Source: Exiguobacterium indicum HHS 31 (GTDB lineage Bacteria > Bacillota > Bacilli > Exiguobacteriales > Exiguobacteriaceae). From it: 64,000 bases of DNA. Below the pieces are notes generated by a model. It was not told where the DNA came from. It did not search any database and saw only the letters and a program-made list of their open reading frames with translations. Location: the NCBI RefSeq assembly GCF_001939065.1, contig NZ_MPSZ01000001.1:806001-870000 (forward strand), in the 5' to 3' direction. This document shows, one piece after another, positions 53,008 through 60,697 of this stretch; the first letter of the stretch is position 1, and each line of letters begins with the position of its first letter. The position numbers and the translations under genes are program-made.

Positions 53008-53033
53008 TTGCGTGAAATAACTATTTCACGCAA
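53008..53033. other. dif-like perfect palindrome upstream of the XerS-like gene
   Basis: 11-base arms TTGCGTGAAAT (53008-53018) and ATTTCACGCAA (53023-53033) around AACT; also readable as 10-6-10. TGTCTGAC occurs on both sides (52991-52998, 53039-53046). It has no T-run, so it is not a terminator. Arm and spacer size resemble tyrosine recombinase core sites; function is inferred from position only. Confidence 0.5.
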
Positions 53034-53047
53034 ACAAGTGTCTGACG

Positions 53048-53066
53048 TACCAACGTTTGGTATACT
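53048..53066 (+). promoter_or_regulatory. Extended -10 promoter in a palindrome before the recombinase gene
   Basis: TACCAA-cgt-TTGGTA (53048-53062) overlaps TGGTATACT, an extended -10 (TATACT 53061-53066). No good -35 is seen, as expected for extended -10 promoters. Confidence 0.5.
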
Positions 53067-53089
53067 ACTACTAGAGGGGTGATTGTCGG

Positions 53090-54130
53090 ATGAGTTTATT
53101 TAAAAACCTAGGAAAAACGATACATAAAACGACCGTTTCGGCTACAGCACCAGCGATTCCTGGTTATGAGCGGATGCCACGCTTCATTCAGTCCTATTTG
53201 GATCAGTTAGCAGCAAAACATTTCTCGTTAGCAACGATGCGCCGCTACGTTTACGACTACGAAGCGTTCTTTCAATTCGTCGCAACGGCGTCGGGTGAAG
53301 AAGTGACGGCGCGCGAGATTCCGCTTGAAGCGTTCGTCGAAATCGATGCAGCGGGGATTGAAGCTTATGCTGAATACCTTGCCTTAACGAAACAAAATGC
53401 ACCGAGCGTCATCAACCGGAAATTATCAGCATTACAGTCGTTATTCCGTTATTTGGTCGATACAGGTCAGCTGTCGGAAAATCCGGTCGCCAAAGTCAAT
53501 CGACCAAAACAAGCGAAACGGGAACCGGTTTACCTGACGAAACGCGAATGGGATGAATTGATTCAGTTGTTACCATCAAACGTTGAGATGAATGCCCGGG
53601 AAGCATCACATTATGAACGAGACCGCGTCCGCGACGTGACGTTGTTCCAACTGCTCGGTTATAGCGGGATGCGCCTCAGTGAGATGACCCAACTCGTCTG
53701 GAACGATGTTGATTTTCACGAAAACACGCTTCGCGTCATCGGGAAAGGTAACAAAGAACGACTGATTCCACTCGCGAAACCAGCTCGGATTGCATTGCGC
53801 AAATACGCGATTCATTATCAGATGCCAACGAGCGGCGCCGTGCCTGTCTTTCAAAAACACGGAAAACCACTCAGTCCACGGGCAGTCCAGCATATTTTGC
53901 AGCGGCACACGGAACGATTGAAACCAGTCCTGCCCTTTTTAGAGCGCAAAAAAATTACACCGCATAAATTGCGGCATACGTTTGCGACACGTCTTGCGAC
54001 CGGTGGGGTCGACGTCCTGACGATCCAGCAGTTACTCGGTCACGAATCCGTCGCGACAACACAAGTCTATGCCCATATCGGTGATTCCGAGAAAAAACGC
54101 GCCGTCGATTTATTCGATGGTGAACGATAA
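53090..54130 (+). CDS. xerS: XerS-like tyrosine recombinase
   Basis: 346 residues with all catalytic residues: Arg195 (SGMRLSE), Lys219 (GKGNKER), His292 and Arg295 (HKLRHTFATRL), His318 (LGHES) and Tyr327 (VYAH). The long N-terminal extension with MPRFIQSYL, the insertion before the first catalytic Arg and the end GDSEKKRAVDLF resemble XerS, the single recombinase of streptococci whose dif site lies next to its gene, more than XerC/XerD (about 300 residues). Chromosome dimer resolution is thus possible; whether XerC/XerD also exist lies outside this window. AGAGGGGTGA before the ATG. Confidence 0.75.
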   Translation: MSLFKNLGKTIHKTTVSATAPAIPGYERMPRFIQSYLDQLAAKHFSLATMRRYVYDYEAFFQFVATASGEEVTAREIPLEAFVEIDAAGIEAYAEYLALTKQNAPSVINRKLSALQSLFRYLVDTGQLSENPVAKVNRPKQAKREPVYLTKREWDELIQLLPSNVEMNAREASHYERDRVRDVTLFQLLGYSGMRLSEMTQLVWNDVDFHENTLRVIGKGNKERLIPLAKPARIALRKYAIHYQMPTSGAVPVFQKHGKPLSPRAVQHILQRHTERLKPVLPFLERKKITPHKLRHTFATRLATGGVDVLTIQQLLGHESVATTQVYAHIGDSEKKRAVDLFDGER

Positions 54131-54160
54131 TAACATTATGTCAACTAAAGGAGGAATAGC

Positions 54161-56770
54161 ATGAATTATGGGCTCAGTGAACGCAAAATCAAACAAATGT
54201 CTGATGCTTATGCCTTTCGACGGGGAAAGAAGTATGTCGCCGCCCGCAAGGTCACGTTGCACAATTACCGAATGGGCGACGAGCTGATCGAAGCGAGTGT
54301 CGACGGTGAGGAACGATTCACGGTGACGGTTCGCGTCAAGGCGCACGGTGTCGACGCCGGCTGTAATTGTCCGTCGCTTGCGATGGATACGTCATTTTGC
54401 GGACATATCGTCGCCGTTTTACTAGCGATGCATCATGTTCAGGCGCATGGTACACCGACACCGCTATCGCCGCAGATCCGTCCGTTCACGGCGATCCAAG
54501 TCGATGACGCTGGCGCGCGCCATTATTTACGCAGTCTCACACCGGATCGTCGGGTAGCGATTCATTTCGAACTGACCGGACCCGTCGTGACGCTCAAACG
54601 ACTGACGGACAAGCAACAGCATCAACTGTCCCTGCCCTACTTCGATCGTCTGCTTGGACAGACAGAGTATTTGCAGCAAGTCGCCGATGTTTCGTTCAGT
54701 CCTGATTTGCAAGAACGCATCGTTTCCGGGACACCAATCGTCAAACTCCATCTCGACCGAACGGCTCAAGAAGTCGAAGTCCGCGTGTCGTTTGATTATC
54801 AAGGGATTCAGCTGAATCCGCTCGACGAGACGATTTACGCTGGTCGCGATCAAGTAACGGAGCAAAGTGTCTTACGCTTCTTACGTGAATTCCAAGCAAC
54901 GCCACGTGACACGCGCTACATCATTACGCGTGACGCCGCGCAATATGCCTTTCTGCGGAGCCTGCTTGACGAACGGATTGCGCTCGGTCAACTGGAGTTA
55001 TTTGCAACACAAGCGATCCGGACGACGTTACCAAAAGGACCGTTTCATCCGCGGATCGAAGTCGACGTGACGGACCGCCTCGACTGGCTCATCTTTAACT
55101 TTTCAATGGACGGGATTCCAGAAGATGAGCTGAAACGTGTCCTGAAGTCGCTCGTCTTACAAAAACGGTACCACCGCTTGAAATCTGGACAGTTCGTTTC
55201 TTTAGAAACAAGGGCTTTTCAGCAGTTACAACGGGTCCTCGCTCAGATGGAAGCAAGTGAACGCGACTTACGCGATGGACGAATCGTCTTACCTGCCGTC
55301 CGGAACATGAAGCATCTGATCGGCGCCTCCGTCCTCCATCTTCACGCTGATTTGCTCGAGAAATGGCTTGAATTAAAATCCGGACAAGGATTCCGGCTCG
55401 ACTTGCCGAATTCGTTAGAGTCACGACTCTATCCGTATCAACGGACGGGCATCCAGTTTCTGAAGAATTTGGACGCACAAGGATGTCACGGGATCCTAGC
55501 CGATGAGATGGGGCTCGGGAAGACGATTCAAGCGATTGGTTATATCGCGACGATTCCTGCCCGTCGTGCGCTCATCGTCGCGCCGGCGTCACTGCTCCGC
55601 AACTGGGAAGCAGAACTGAAACGCTTTTTACCCAATCGACCGGTTCATGTCGTCACGGGTTCTCAAGCTAGCCGACTCCGCGAACTGGAGCACTTACCTG
55701 ACGATACGGTAACGATCGTCTCCTATACGACGCTTCGGACCGACGTCCGTCTTCATCCTGTATATGACGTCGTCTTCTTTGATGAAGCCCAGCACTTGAA
55801 GAATCCGCAGTCACAAACAGTCAGTCAACTGCGGCATCTGCAAGCAAAACGACGGTTCGCGTTAACAGGCACACCGCTCGAGAATCGACCGCGTGATATC
55901 TGGTCGATTTTCCATGTCTTGTTTCCGGAGCTACTGCCGGATCTAATGACGTTTGAGAAATGGTCGTTCGATGACATGCAACAGTTCATCCAACCGTTTT
56001 TATTGCGACGTGAGAAACAAGATGTCTTACAGGACTTACCGAAGAAACAGATCGAGCATCATTATGTCGAGCTCGGTCCGAACCAAAAACGGTTATATGC
56101 GTCGTATCTTGCCAAATTGCAACTGGAGACGCTGCAACACTTAGACGAGACGAAACGCGAAGATCGTTTGAAGTTACTAGCTGGGTTAACGCGTTTGCGG
56201 CAAATTTGCAACGATCCAGGTTTATTCGTTGAGGGATACACAGGGGAAGCAACAAAACGAACGCGTCTGCTCTCATTGATTGTCGAAAAACGGGCCGTCG
56301 GAAAGCGGATCTTGATTTTCTCGCAGTATACACAAATGCTCGAGCGTATTCGCTCGGATCTCGCGCAACGTCACCTCCCCCACTTCCTGTTGACGGGTGA
56401 GACACCACTCGAAGACCGGGTGGCGTTATGCGATCGGTTCAATGACGGTGAAGTCGATCTCTTCTTGATTTCTTTAAAAGCGGGCGGAACGGGACTGAAT
56501 CTCGCAACTGCTGATACCGTCATTCTCTTTGACAGCTGGTGGAATCCGGCCGTCGAACAGCAAGCTGCCGATCGCGCTCACCGGCTTGGACAACAGTCCG
56601 ACGTGACGGTCATCAAACTGCTGACACGCGGGACAATCGAAGAAAAGATGACGGAATTACAAGATCGAAAAGCCCAGATGGTCGATGCCGTCCTGACGGC
56701 TCCAGACAGTGATGCCTTGACCGTCAAGGAACTCGTTCATCTCGTAACGACAAAGGAGGAACATCGGTGA
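54161..56770 (+). CDS. SNF2-family helicase with SWIM zinc finger
   Basis: 869 residues. N-terminal SWIM finger C68xC70-x9-C80xH82 (CNCPSLAMDTSFCGH), a central domain, then SNF2 ATPase: ADEMGLGKT (Walker A, around residue 450), FFDEAQHLKNP (DEAQ, around 541), LTGTPLENRP, and the helicase C lobe with AGGTGLNLATADTVI and DRAHRLGQ. Resembles Bacillus YwqA. It remodels nucleoprotein using ATP. AAAGGAGGAATAGC before the ATG; 30 bases after the recombinase gene. Confidence 0.93.
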   Translation: MNYGLSERKIKQMSDAYAFRRGKKYVAARKVTLHNYRMGDELIEASVDGEERFTVTVRVKAHGVDAGCNCPSLAMDTSFCGHIVAVLLAMHHVQAHGTPTPLSPQIRPFTAIQVDDAGARHYLRSLTPDRRVAIHFELTGPVVTLKRLTDKQQHQLSLPYFDRLLGQTEYLQQVADVSFSPDLQERIVSGTPIVKLHLDRTAQEVEVRVSFDYQGIQLNPLDETIYAGRDQVTEQSVLRFLREFQATPRDTRYIITRDAAQYAFLRSLLDERIALGQLELFATQAIRTTLPKGPFHPRIEVDVTDRLDWLIFNFSMDGIPEDELKRVLKSLVLQKRYHRLKSGQFVSLETRAFQQLQRVLAQMEASERDLRDGRIVLPAVRNMKHLIGASVLHLHADLLEKWLELKSGQGFRLDLPNSLESRLYPYQRTGIQFLKNLDAQGCHGILADEMGLGKTIQAIGYIATIPARRALIVAPASLLRNWEAELKRFLPNRPVHVVTGSQASRLRELEHLPDDTVTIVSYTTLRTDVRLHPVYDVVFFDEAQHLKNPQSQTVSQLRHLQAKRRFALTGTPLENRPRDIWSIFHVLFPELLPDLMTFEKWSFDDMQQFIQPFLLRREKQDVLQDLPKKQIEHHYVELGPNQKRLYASYLAKLQLETLQHLDETKREDRLKLLAGLTRLRQICNDPGLFVEGYTGEATKRTRLLSLIVEKRAVGKRILIFSQYTQMLERIRSDLAQRHLPHFLLTGETPLEDRVALCDRFNDGEVDLFLISLKAGGTGLNLATADTVILFDSWWNPAVEQQAADRAHRLGQQSDVTVIKLLTRGTIEEKMTELQDRKAQMVDAVLTAPDSDALTVKELVHLVTTKEEHR

Positions 56771-57297
56771 TCCTTGATCTCCTGCTTGGTTACCTTATCG
56801 GTAGTATTCTTGGCGGTACGCTCTGGAAGTACGTCAGTCGTACCGATTTGGCTCAGATCGGCTCCGGAAACATCGGCGCCCGCAACGCCCATCGTGCCGG
56901 TGGACTCCCGGCCTTTTTATTCGTGTATCTGTTTGATGCCGCGAAGACCGTTTTTGCACTACAGATCACAGACGCATTTTATCCCGTCGCTCTTGCCGTG
57001 CTCATCGGTCACTTGTTTCCGTTGTTTCATCCGCGACGCGGCGGTAAAGGGTATGCCGTATTTTCCGGCATCGTCTTCGCCATCACGCCGTGGGCATATC
57101 TTGCCGGACTAGGCATACTCGGTCTGTCTTATCTCGTAACGAAAGATAGCGTCAAAGCGGGACTGATTCCGGTTGTTCTACTCCCGTTACTCCCTGTCTA
57201 CTTTGACGCGGGACCCATCAATATCTTGTGTACCGTTGCCGTAAGTCTACTTGTCCTGTGGGCTCATGATGCACTCCACAAGCCAGTCATTACATAA
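56767..57297 (+). CDS. Short PlsY-like acyltransferase paralogue
   Basis: 176 residues, about five to six membrane helices. Motif 1 GSGNIGARNAHR (32-43; PlsY has GSGNPGATN) and motif 2 GHLFPLFHPRRGGKGYA (81-97) are kept. The C-terminal motif of canonical PlsY (R-x2-NI-x-RL-x2-GxE) is not seen: the protein ends in WAHDALHKPVIT. PlsY makes lysophosphatidic acid from acyl-phosphate and glycerol-3-phosphate. GTG start overlaps the SNF2 stop by four bases. Confidence 0.82.
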   Translation: MILDLLLGYLIGSILGGTLWKYVSRTDLAQIGSGNIGARNAHRAGGLPAFLFVYLFDAAKTVFALQITDAFYPVALAVLIGHLFPLFHPRRGGKGYAVFSGIVFAITPWAYLAGLGILGLSYLVTKDSVKAGLIPVVLLPLLPVYFDAGPINILCTVAVSLLVLWAHDALHKPVIT

Positions 57298-57309
57298 GGA
57301 GGACGTCTC

Positions 57310-58860
57310 ATGATCGATTTTTCCATTGCCACCGCTTCGGACGCGGAAGCAATCCATGAACTGAACTACCTCACCTTCACGGAAGAGATTCCGCAACATC
57401 AACCGAATATCGAACGGAAACGGATTGACCGGTTTCATGATCAAAACACCTATCTGATTGGCAAGGAAGACGATCGACTCGTCGCGATGATTGCTATTCG
57501 GAAGCATCGTCCTTTTTCGCTTGAGGAAAAGGGCGTGACGCTAGATGAGACACTGACGGACCCAGCGGAAATCCGCTTACTCAGCGTTCGTCCCGAATAC
57601 CGCAATAGTCGTACGTTCATGCAATTGATGCGCTTTTTGATGGTCTACTTGGAGCGGGAAACGATTGATCATGTCTATATCAGTGGTACGACACGGGAAG
57701 CTAAACTATATGCGCGGTTCGGCTTCACACCAATCGCAGCAACGCTCGGTAGTGGCGATGCCCAGTTCGTACCGATGTTGTTGTCGCGCGCAACATACGA
57801 ACGGTCCGTCATCGCGGACGTTTTACGTCCTCTGCATTTTCTAGCCGGTCCGGTCGAGGTTGCACCAACAGTCCGCCAAGCGGCGCAACAAGCACCGCGC
57901 CCACACCGGACGGCCTCGATGCGCCAGCTCGATCAAGATTTACGTGGTCGGATGTGTCAGTTGCTGGATTTGCCACATGTCTCGATGGCTGTTGGCAGTG
58001 GCACCCTCGCCAACGATATTGTCGCACAACAACTGAGTGGACATGGATTGATCCTAAACGGTGGCGAGTTCGGTCAACGCTTGATCGATCACGCGGCACG
58101 AGCAGGAAAGTCATTTGATATCCACCTACTTCCGTCCGGTCACCCAATCGAATTAGAACAACTCGCAAGCCAACTGCATCAAACGGAGTACGACTGGATT
58201 TGGTTGACGCATTGTGAGACGTCTACGGGCGTTCTCTACGATCTCGATGCGGTAAAAGCGCTGTTAAATCAACGAACCGCACTCATCGTCGATGCGATCA
58301 GCGCCGTCGGGACCGGACGTTTCTCATACGCTGGCTGCAGATTCGTCACGACCGTCTCCGGAAAGGCAATTGGGGGTTTACCGGGTCTTGCGTTCATCGG
58401 GCATACGTCCAGCGTATTGCCTTCCTCCCGGATTCCACGTTATCTGGATCTCGGACTCTATGCGGAAGGGGTTGCTTTTTCCGGTTCCTCAAATCTGTTG
58501 CTGGCTTGTCAGGCAGCGCTCGATGCCCTTGATCTCGATCAAGCCGCCATCAAGATGACTTATCTCGAACAGGCCGTTCGGGCGACTGGTTTCAACCTGC
58601 TTGCGACTCAAGAAGCACAAGCGCCGGGAATTCTGACGATCGTCCATCCGTCGGCAACGGCTTTAGGAGACGCTCTCCGGATCCAGGGCTATCATGTTCA
58701 ATATGAAAGCGACTATCTCGTCCGCAATCAATGGCTCCAAATCTCAACGATGGGACAGACGACGATGCGGCACATCGAACGTCTCATCCGTGTATTAGTC
58801 CGTGAAAACCAACGCATCACCATAAAAAATGAACAAAATGAAAGACCTCTTAACCCTTGA
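57310..58860 (+). CDS. GNAT acyltransferase / class V aminotransferase fusion
   Basis: 516 residues in one frame. Residues 1-165 form a GNAT domain (AEIRLLSVRPEYRNSRTF, LYARFGFTPIA) that recalls FeeM-type N-acyl-amino-acid synthases. Residues about 172-505 form a fold-type I class V aminotransferase close to alanine/serine-glyoxylate enzymes: FLAGPVEVAP, GSGTLANDIVA, THCETSTG (300-307), Asp328 in IVDAIS, PLP lysine Lys352 in TVSGKAIGGLPGLAF. It lies 12 bases after the PlsY paralogue with GGAGGACGTC. It may make or use an amino acid and acylate it; this is inference. Confidence 0.85.
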   Translation: MIDFSIATASDAEAIHELNYLTFTEEIPQHQPNIERKRIDRFHDQNTYLIGKEDDRLVAMIAIRKHRPFSLEEKGVTLDETLTDPAEIRLLSVRPEYRNSRTFMQLMRFLMVYLERETIDHVYISGTTREAKLYARFGFTPIAATLGSGDAQFVPMLLSRATYERSVIADVLRPLHFLAGPVEVAPTVRQAAQQAPRPHRTASMRQLDQDLRGRMCQLLDLPHVSMAVGSGTLANDIVAQQLSGHGLILNGGEFGQRLIDHAARAGKSFDIHLLPSGHPIELEQLASQLHQTEYDWIWLTHCETSTGVLYDLDAVKALLNQRTALIVDAISAVGTGRFSYAGCRFVTTVSGKAIGGLPGLAFIGHTSSVLPSSRIPRYLDLGLYAEGVAFSGSSNLLLACQAALDALDLDQAAIKMTYLEQAVRATGFNLLATQEAQAPGILTIVHPSATALGDALRIQGYHVQYESDYLVRNQWLQISTMGQTTMRHIERLIRVLVRENQRITIKNEQNERPLNP

Positions 58861-58890
58861 TTTCAAGCGGTTTGGAGGTCTTTCGACTTT
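58840..58890 (+). terminator. Intrinsic terminator overlapping the fusion gene end
   Basis: GAAAGACCTC (58840-58849) pairs with GAGGTCTTTC (58875-58884); inner CTTGA-tt-TCAAG. Ends the 54161-58860 operon. Confidence 0.8.
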
Positions 58891-58907
58891 AAAAAATAAA
58901 AATAAAG

Positions 58908-58934
58908 GTTTAAGGATTTAAAACATAGGGGTAT
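58908..58934 (+). promoter_or_regulatory. Sigma-B-type promoter of ctc
   Basis: GTTTAA (58908-58913), 15-base spacer, GGGTAT (58929-58934): both hexamers match the sigma-B consensus perfectly. B. subtilis ctc is a classic sigma-B gene. Confidence 0.85.
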
Positions 58935-59151
58935 AAACTCACTAGCACCGCATCAAACCGGTGACTTACTCACACATGTTTCTCAATATCAGCGTAATGA
59001 CCTGGGAGAGAAATGCAAAGTCACGAAAGCGTCAGATTCAAAGCGAGTCTGAAACCGATTGTCTTAGCATGTTTCATATTGTTCAGGACTTGTCCTGCTC
59101 CTACATTCATTACCTTTTGAGGGCTATACCAAATTCAAGGGGGAAATGAAC
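58935..59151 (+). other. Long leader of ctc
   Basis: About 210 bases between the sigma-B promoter and the ctc start. It contains small hairpins (CAGATTC/GAGTCTG near 59034-59053, GGAC-tt-GTCC near 59092-59101). A reading frame at 58961-59149 starts at GTG without a ribosome binding site and is not accepted. A second, sigma-A promoter nearer the gene is possible but not seen. Confidence 0.4.
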
Positions 59152-59829
59152 ATGTCAGTTAAATTAACAGCCGAAAAACGCGAGGTACGTCCACGCTCAC
59201 TCCGTAAACAATTACGTCATGAAGGAAAAGCTCTTGGTGTCGTGTATGGTTACAAAGTGGAAAGTACACCAATCGCATTCGAAGAAAAAGAATTGCTTAA
59301 AATCGTTCGAGAAAACGGTGAGAACGTCTTGATTTCACTGAAACTCGACGGTAAAAATATTAACGTCTTGATCAACCGTCGTGATATGGATGTCTTCACA
59401 CCAACTGTCGATCACGTTGAATTCATCGCTGTTAAAATGGATGAAGAGACAGAAGTCGAAGCAGACGTCGTACTCGTCGGCGAAGCAGCTGGCGCTAAAG
59501 TCGGCGGATTCCTGTCACAGACACTCTTTAAAGTAACAGTCGCAGCAACACCAGATAAATTGCCAGAGAACGTCGAAGTCGACGTCACGAACCTCGAAAT
59601 CGGCGATTCAATCTCTGTAGCTGATCTTCCGGAACAAAAAGATTTCCGTATCGTCACTGAAGGCGACATTCAAGTCGCAGCTGTCGTCGAATCAACGCTT
59701 GAACAAGAGCTTGAGGAAATCGAAGAAGCAGAAGCTGAGGCACAAGCGGAAGCTGGTGAAGACAACGAAGCGGAAGCTACGGAAGAGTCTTCAGAAGAAG
59801 CAAAAGAAGAGAACGAAGACAACAAATAA
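59152..59829 (+). CDS. ctc: Ctc, ribosomal protein L25 / general stress protein
   Basis: 225 residues, TL5/CTC form of L25: N-terminal 5S-rRNA-binding domain ([20 protein letters not shown], 1-90), CTC beta domain (to about 185), and a very acidic Glu/Ala-rich tail. It binds 5S rRNA in the large subunit and is induced under stress. I choose ATG 59152 (AGGGGG eight bases upstream) over ATG 59146, which is only two bases from that site. A sigma-B promoter lies upstream. Confidence 0.93.
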   Translation: MSVKLTAEKREVRPRSLRKQLRHEGKALGVVYGYKVESTPIAFEEKELLKIVRENGENVLISLKLDGKNINVLINRRDMDVFTPTVDHVEFIAVKMDEETEVEADVVLVGEAAGAKVGGFLSQTLFKVTVAATPDKLPENVEVDVTNLEIGDSISVADLPEQKDFRIVTEGDIQVAAVVESTLEQELEEIEEAEAEAQAEAGEDNEAEATEESSEEAKEENEDNK

Positions 59830-59837
59830 GTCGTTTG

Positions 59838-59869
59838 ACGATACGCCCTTCGTGGCGTATCGTTTTTTT
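59838..59869 (+). terminator. Intrinsic terminator of ctc
   Basis: ACGATACGCC/GGCGTATCGT, six-base loop, seven T. Confidence 0.92.
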
Positions 59870-59929
59870 GTGTCTTGACAATAGACAGAAGATTGCCTAA
59901 AGTGAACAGCGTATCACCTATTACCATAT

Positions 59930-60012
59930 CCACTAGGGGAGCCCATTTGGCTGAGACGATTCACTTCGGACCCTTCGAACCTGATCTAGTTCATACTAGC
60001 GTAGGAAAGTGG
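59930..60012 (+). ncRNA. TPP (Thi-box) riboswitch
   Basis: All conserved blocks are present in order: closing stem CCACT/AGTGG, AGGGGAGCC, GGCTGAGA, ACCCTTCGAACCTGATCTAG and GCGTAGGAAAGTGG. It senses thiamine pyrophosphate. A terminator stem at 60057-60091 follows, fitting premature termination when TPP is bound. Confidence 0.95.
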
Positions 60013-60056
60013 AGCGATCACATCCAATGACTCCTGCTGCGCGCAGTTTTTCTGAG

Positions 60057-60091
60057 GACCGCTCTCTTTTTTACGGAGGGCGGTCTTTTTT
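60057..60091 (+). terminator. Riboswitch expression-platform terminator
   Basis: GACCGCTCTC (60057-60066) pairs with GAGGGCGGTC (60076-60085, one G-T pair), followed by six T, 30 bases before ykoE. Confidence 0.88.
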
Positions 60092-60124
60092 GGCGTCTCC
60101 CCCATTCTAAGGAGGACGTACCTA

Positions 60125-60697
60125 ATGCAAAACTGGAAAATGAAAGAAATCATGGTCATGATGATGCTCGCCGTCGCTTGCGGGGTCATCTATCTTGGTT
60201 GGTCAACACTCTGGTTACCGATGTCTGCGATCTTCGGACCTGTCGGTGCCAACTGGATGTTTGGGATCTGGATCATCGCGAGCCCGCTCGTCGCAGCAAT
60301 CATTCAAAAACCAGGTGCCGCTCTCATCGCGGAAATCGTCGCGGCAGCCGTCGAGCTGTTCACGGGTAGTCACTTTGGTTTATCGGCTCTACTGATCGGG
60401 GTATGCCAAGGGCTTGGTGCGGAAATCGTCTTTGCGATGACGCGTTATCGCCGTTATGACACATGGACATTGATGTTATCGGGTGTTGGAGCCGCGATTG
60501 GTAGCATTGTCTATAGTCTGATCGCGAACGGATTCGGTTACTACACGACGACGACGTTGCTTGCGACAACTGGCTTACAATTAATTAGTGGCGCATTACT
60601 GGGCGGCTTGCTTGCAGCGATTCTCGTCCGTCGCCTTGTTGCGACCGGTGTCTTGAACGGGTTTGCGGCAGGACGTGCGAAACGGGAAGTCGCATGA
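60125..60697 (+). CDS. ykoE: YkoE, substrate-binding subunit of thiamine-precursor ECF transporter
   Basis: 190 residues with about six membrane helices; IIASPLVAAIIQKPGAALIA, ELFTGSHFG and GLGAEIVFAMTRYRRYD match the YkoE family. It is the S component that binds hydroxymethylpyrimidine/thiamine for import with YkoD and YkoC. AAGGAGGACG before the ATG. First gene after the TPP riboswitch; stop overlaps ykoD by four bases. Confidence 0.94.
   Translation: MQNWKMKEIMVMMMLAVACGVIYLGWSTLWLPMSAIFGPVGANWMFGIWIIASPLVAAIIQKPGAALIAEIVAAAVELFTGSHFGLSALLIGVCQGLGAEIVFAMTRYRRYDTWTLMLSGVGAAIGSIVYSLIANGFGYYTTTTLLATTGLQLISGALLGGLLAAILVRRLVATGVLNGFAAGRAKREVA

Larger units (their letters stand above)
52661..53089. 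other. 429-base intergenic region with repeats and palindromes
   Basis: No gene. From left to right it holds a GACGATTT-tcag-AAATCGTC hairpin (about 52747-52766), repeat copy 1 (52778-52824), an AT-rich stretch, repeat copy 2 (52940-52986), a 26-base dif-like palindrome (53008-53033) between TGTCTGAC direct repeats, and an extended -10 promoter inside a TACCAA/TTGGTA palindrome. This is unusually dense structure for an intergenic region in this window. Confidence 0.7.

Noticed and set aside
53008-53033. Palindrome considered as a transcription terminator
   Set aside because: No T-run on either strand and it lies directly before, not after, a gene.
53090-54130. Recombinase considered as integrase of a mobile element
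   Set aside because: No excisionase, phage genes, tRNA or att-like duplications nearby; neighbours are chromosomal housekeeping genes.
58961-59149. 62-residue frame in the ctc leader
   Set aside because: GTG start without a binding site, ends just before ctc, composition not protein-like.
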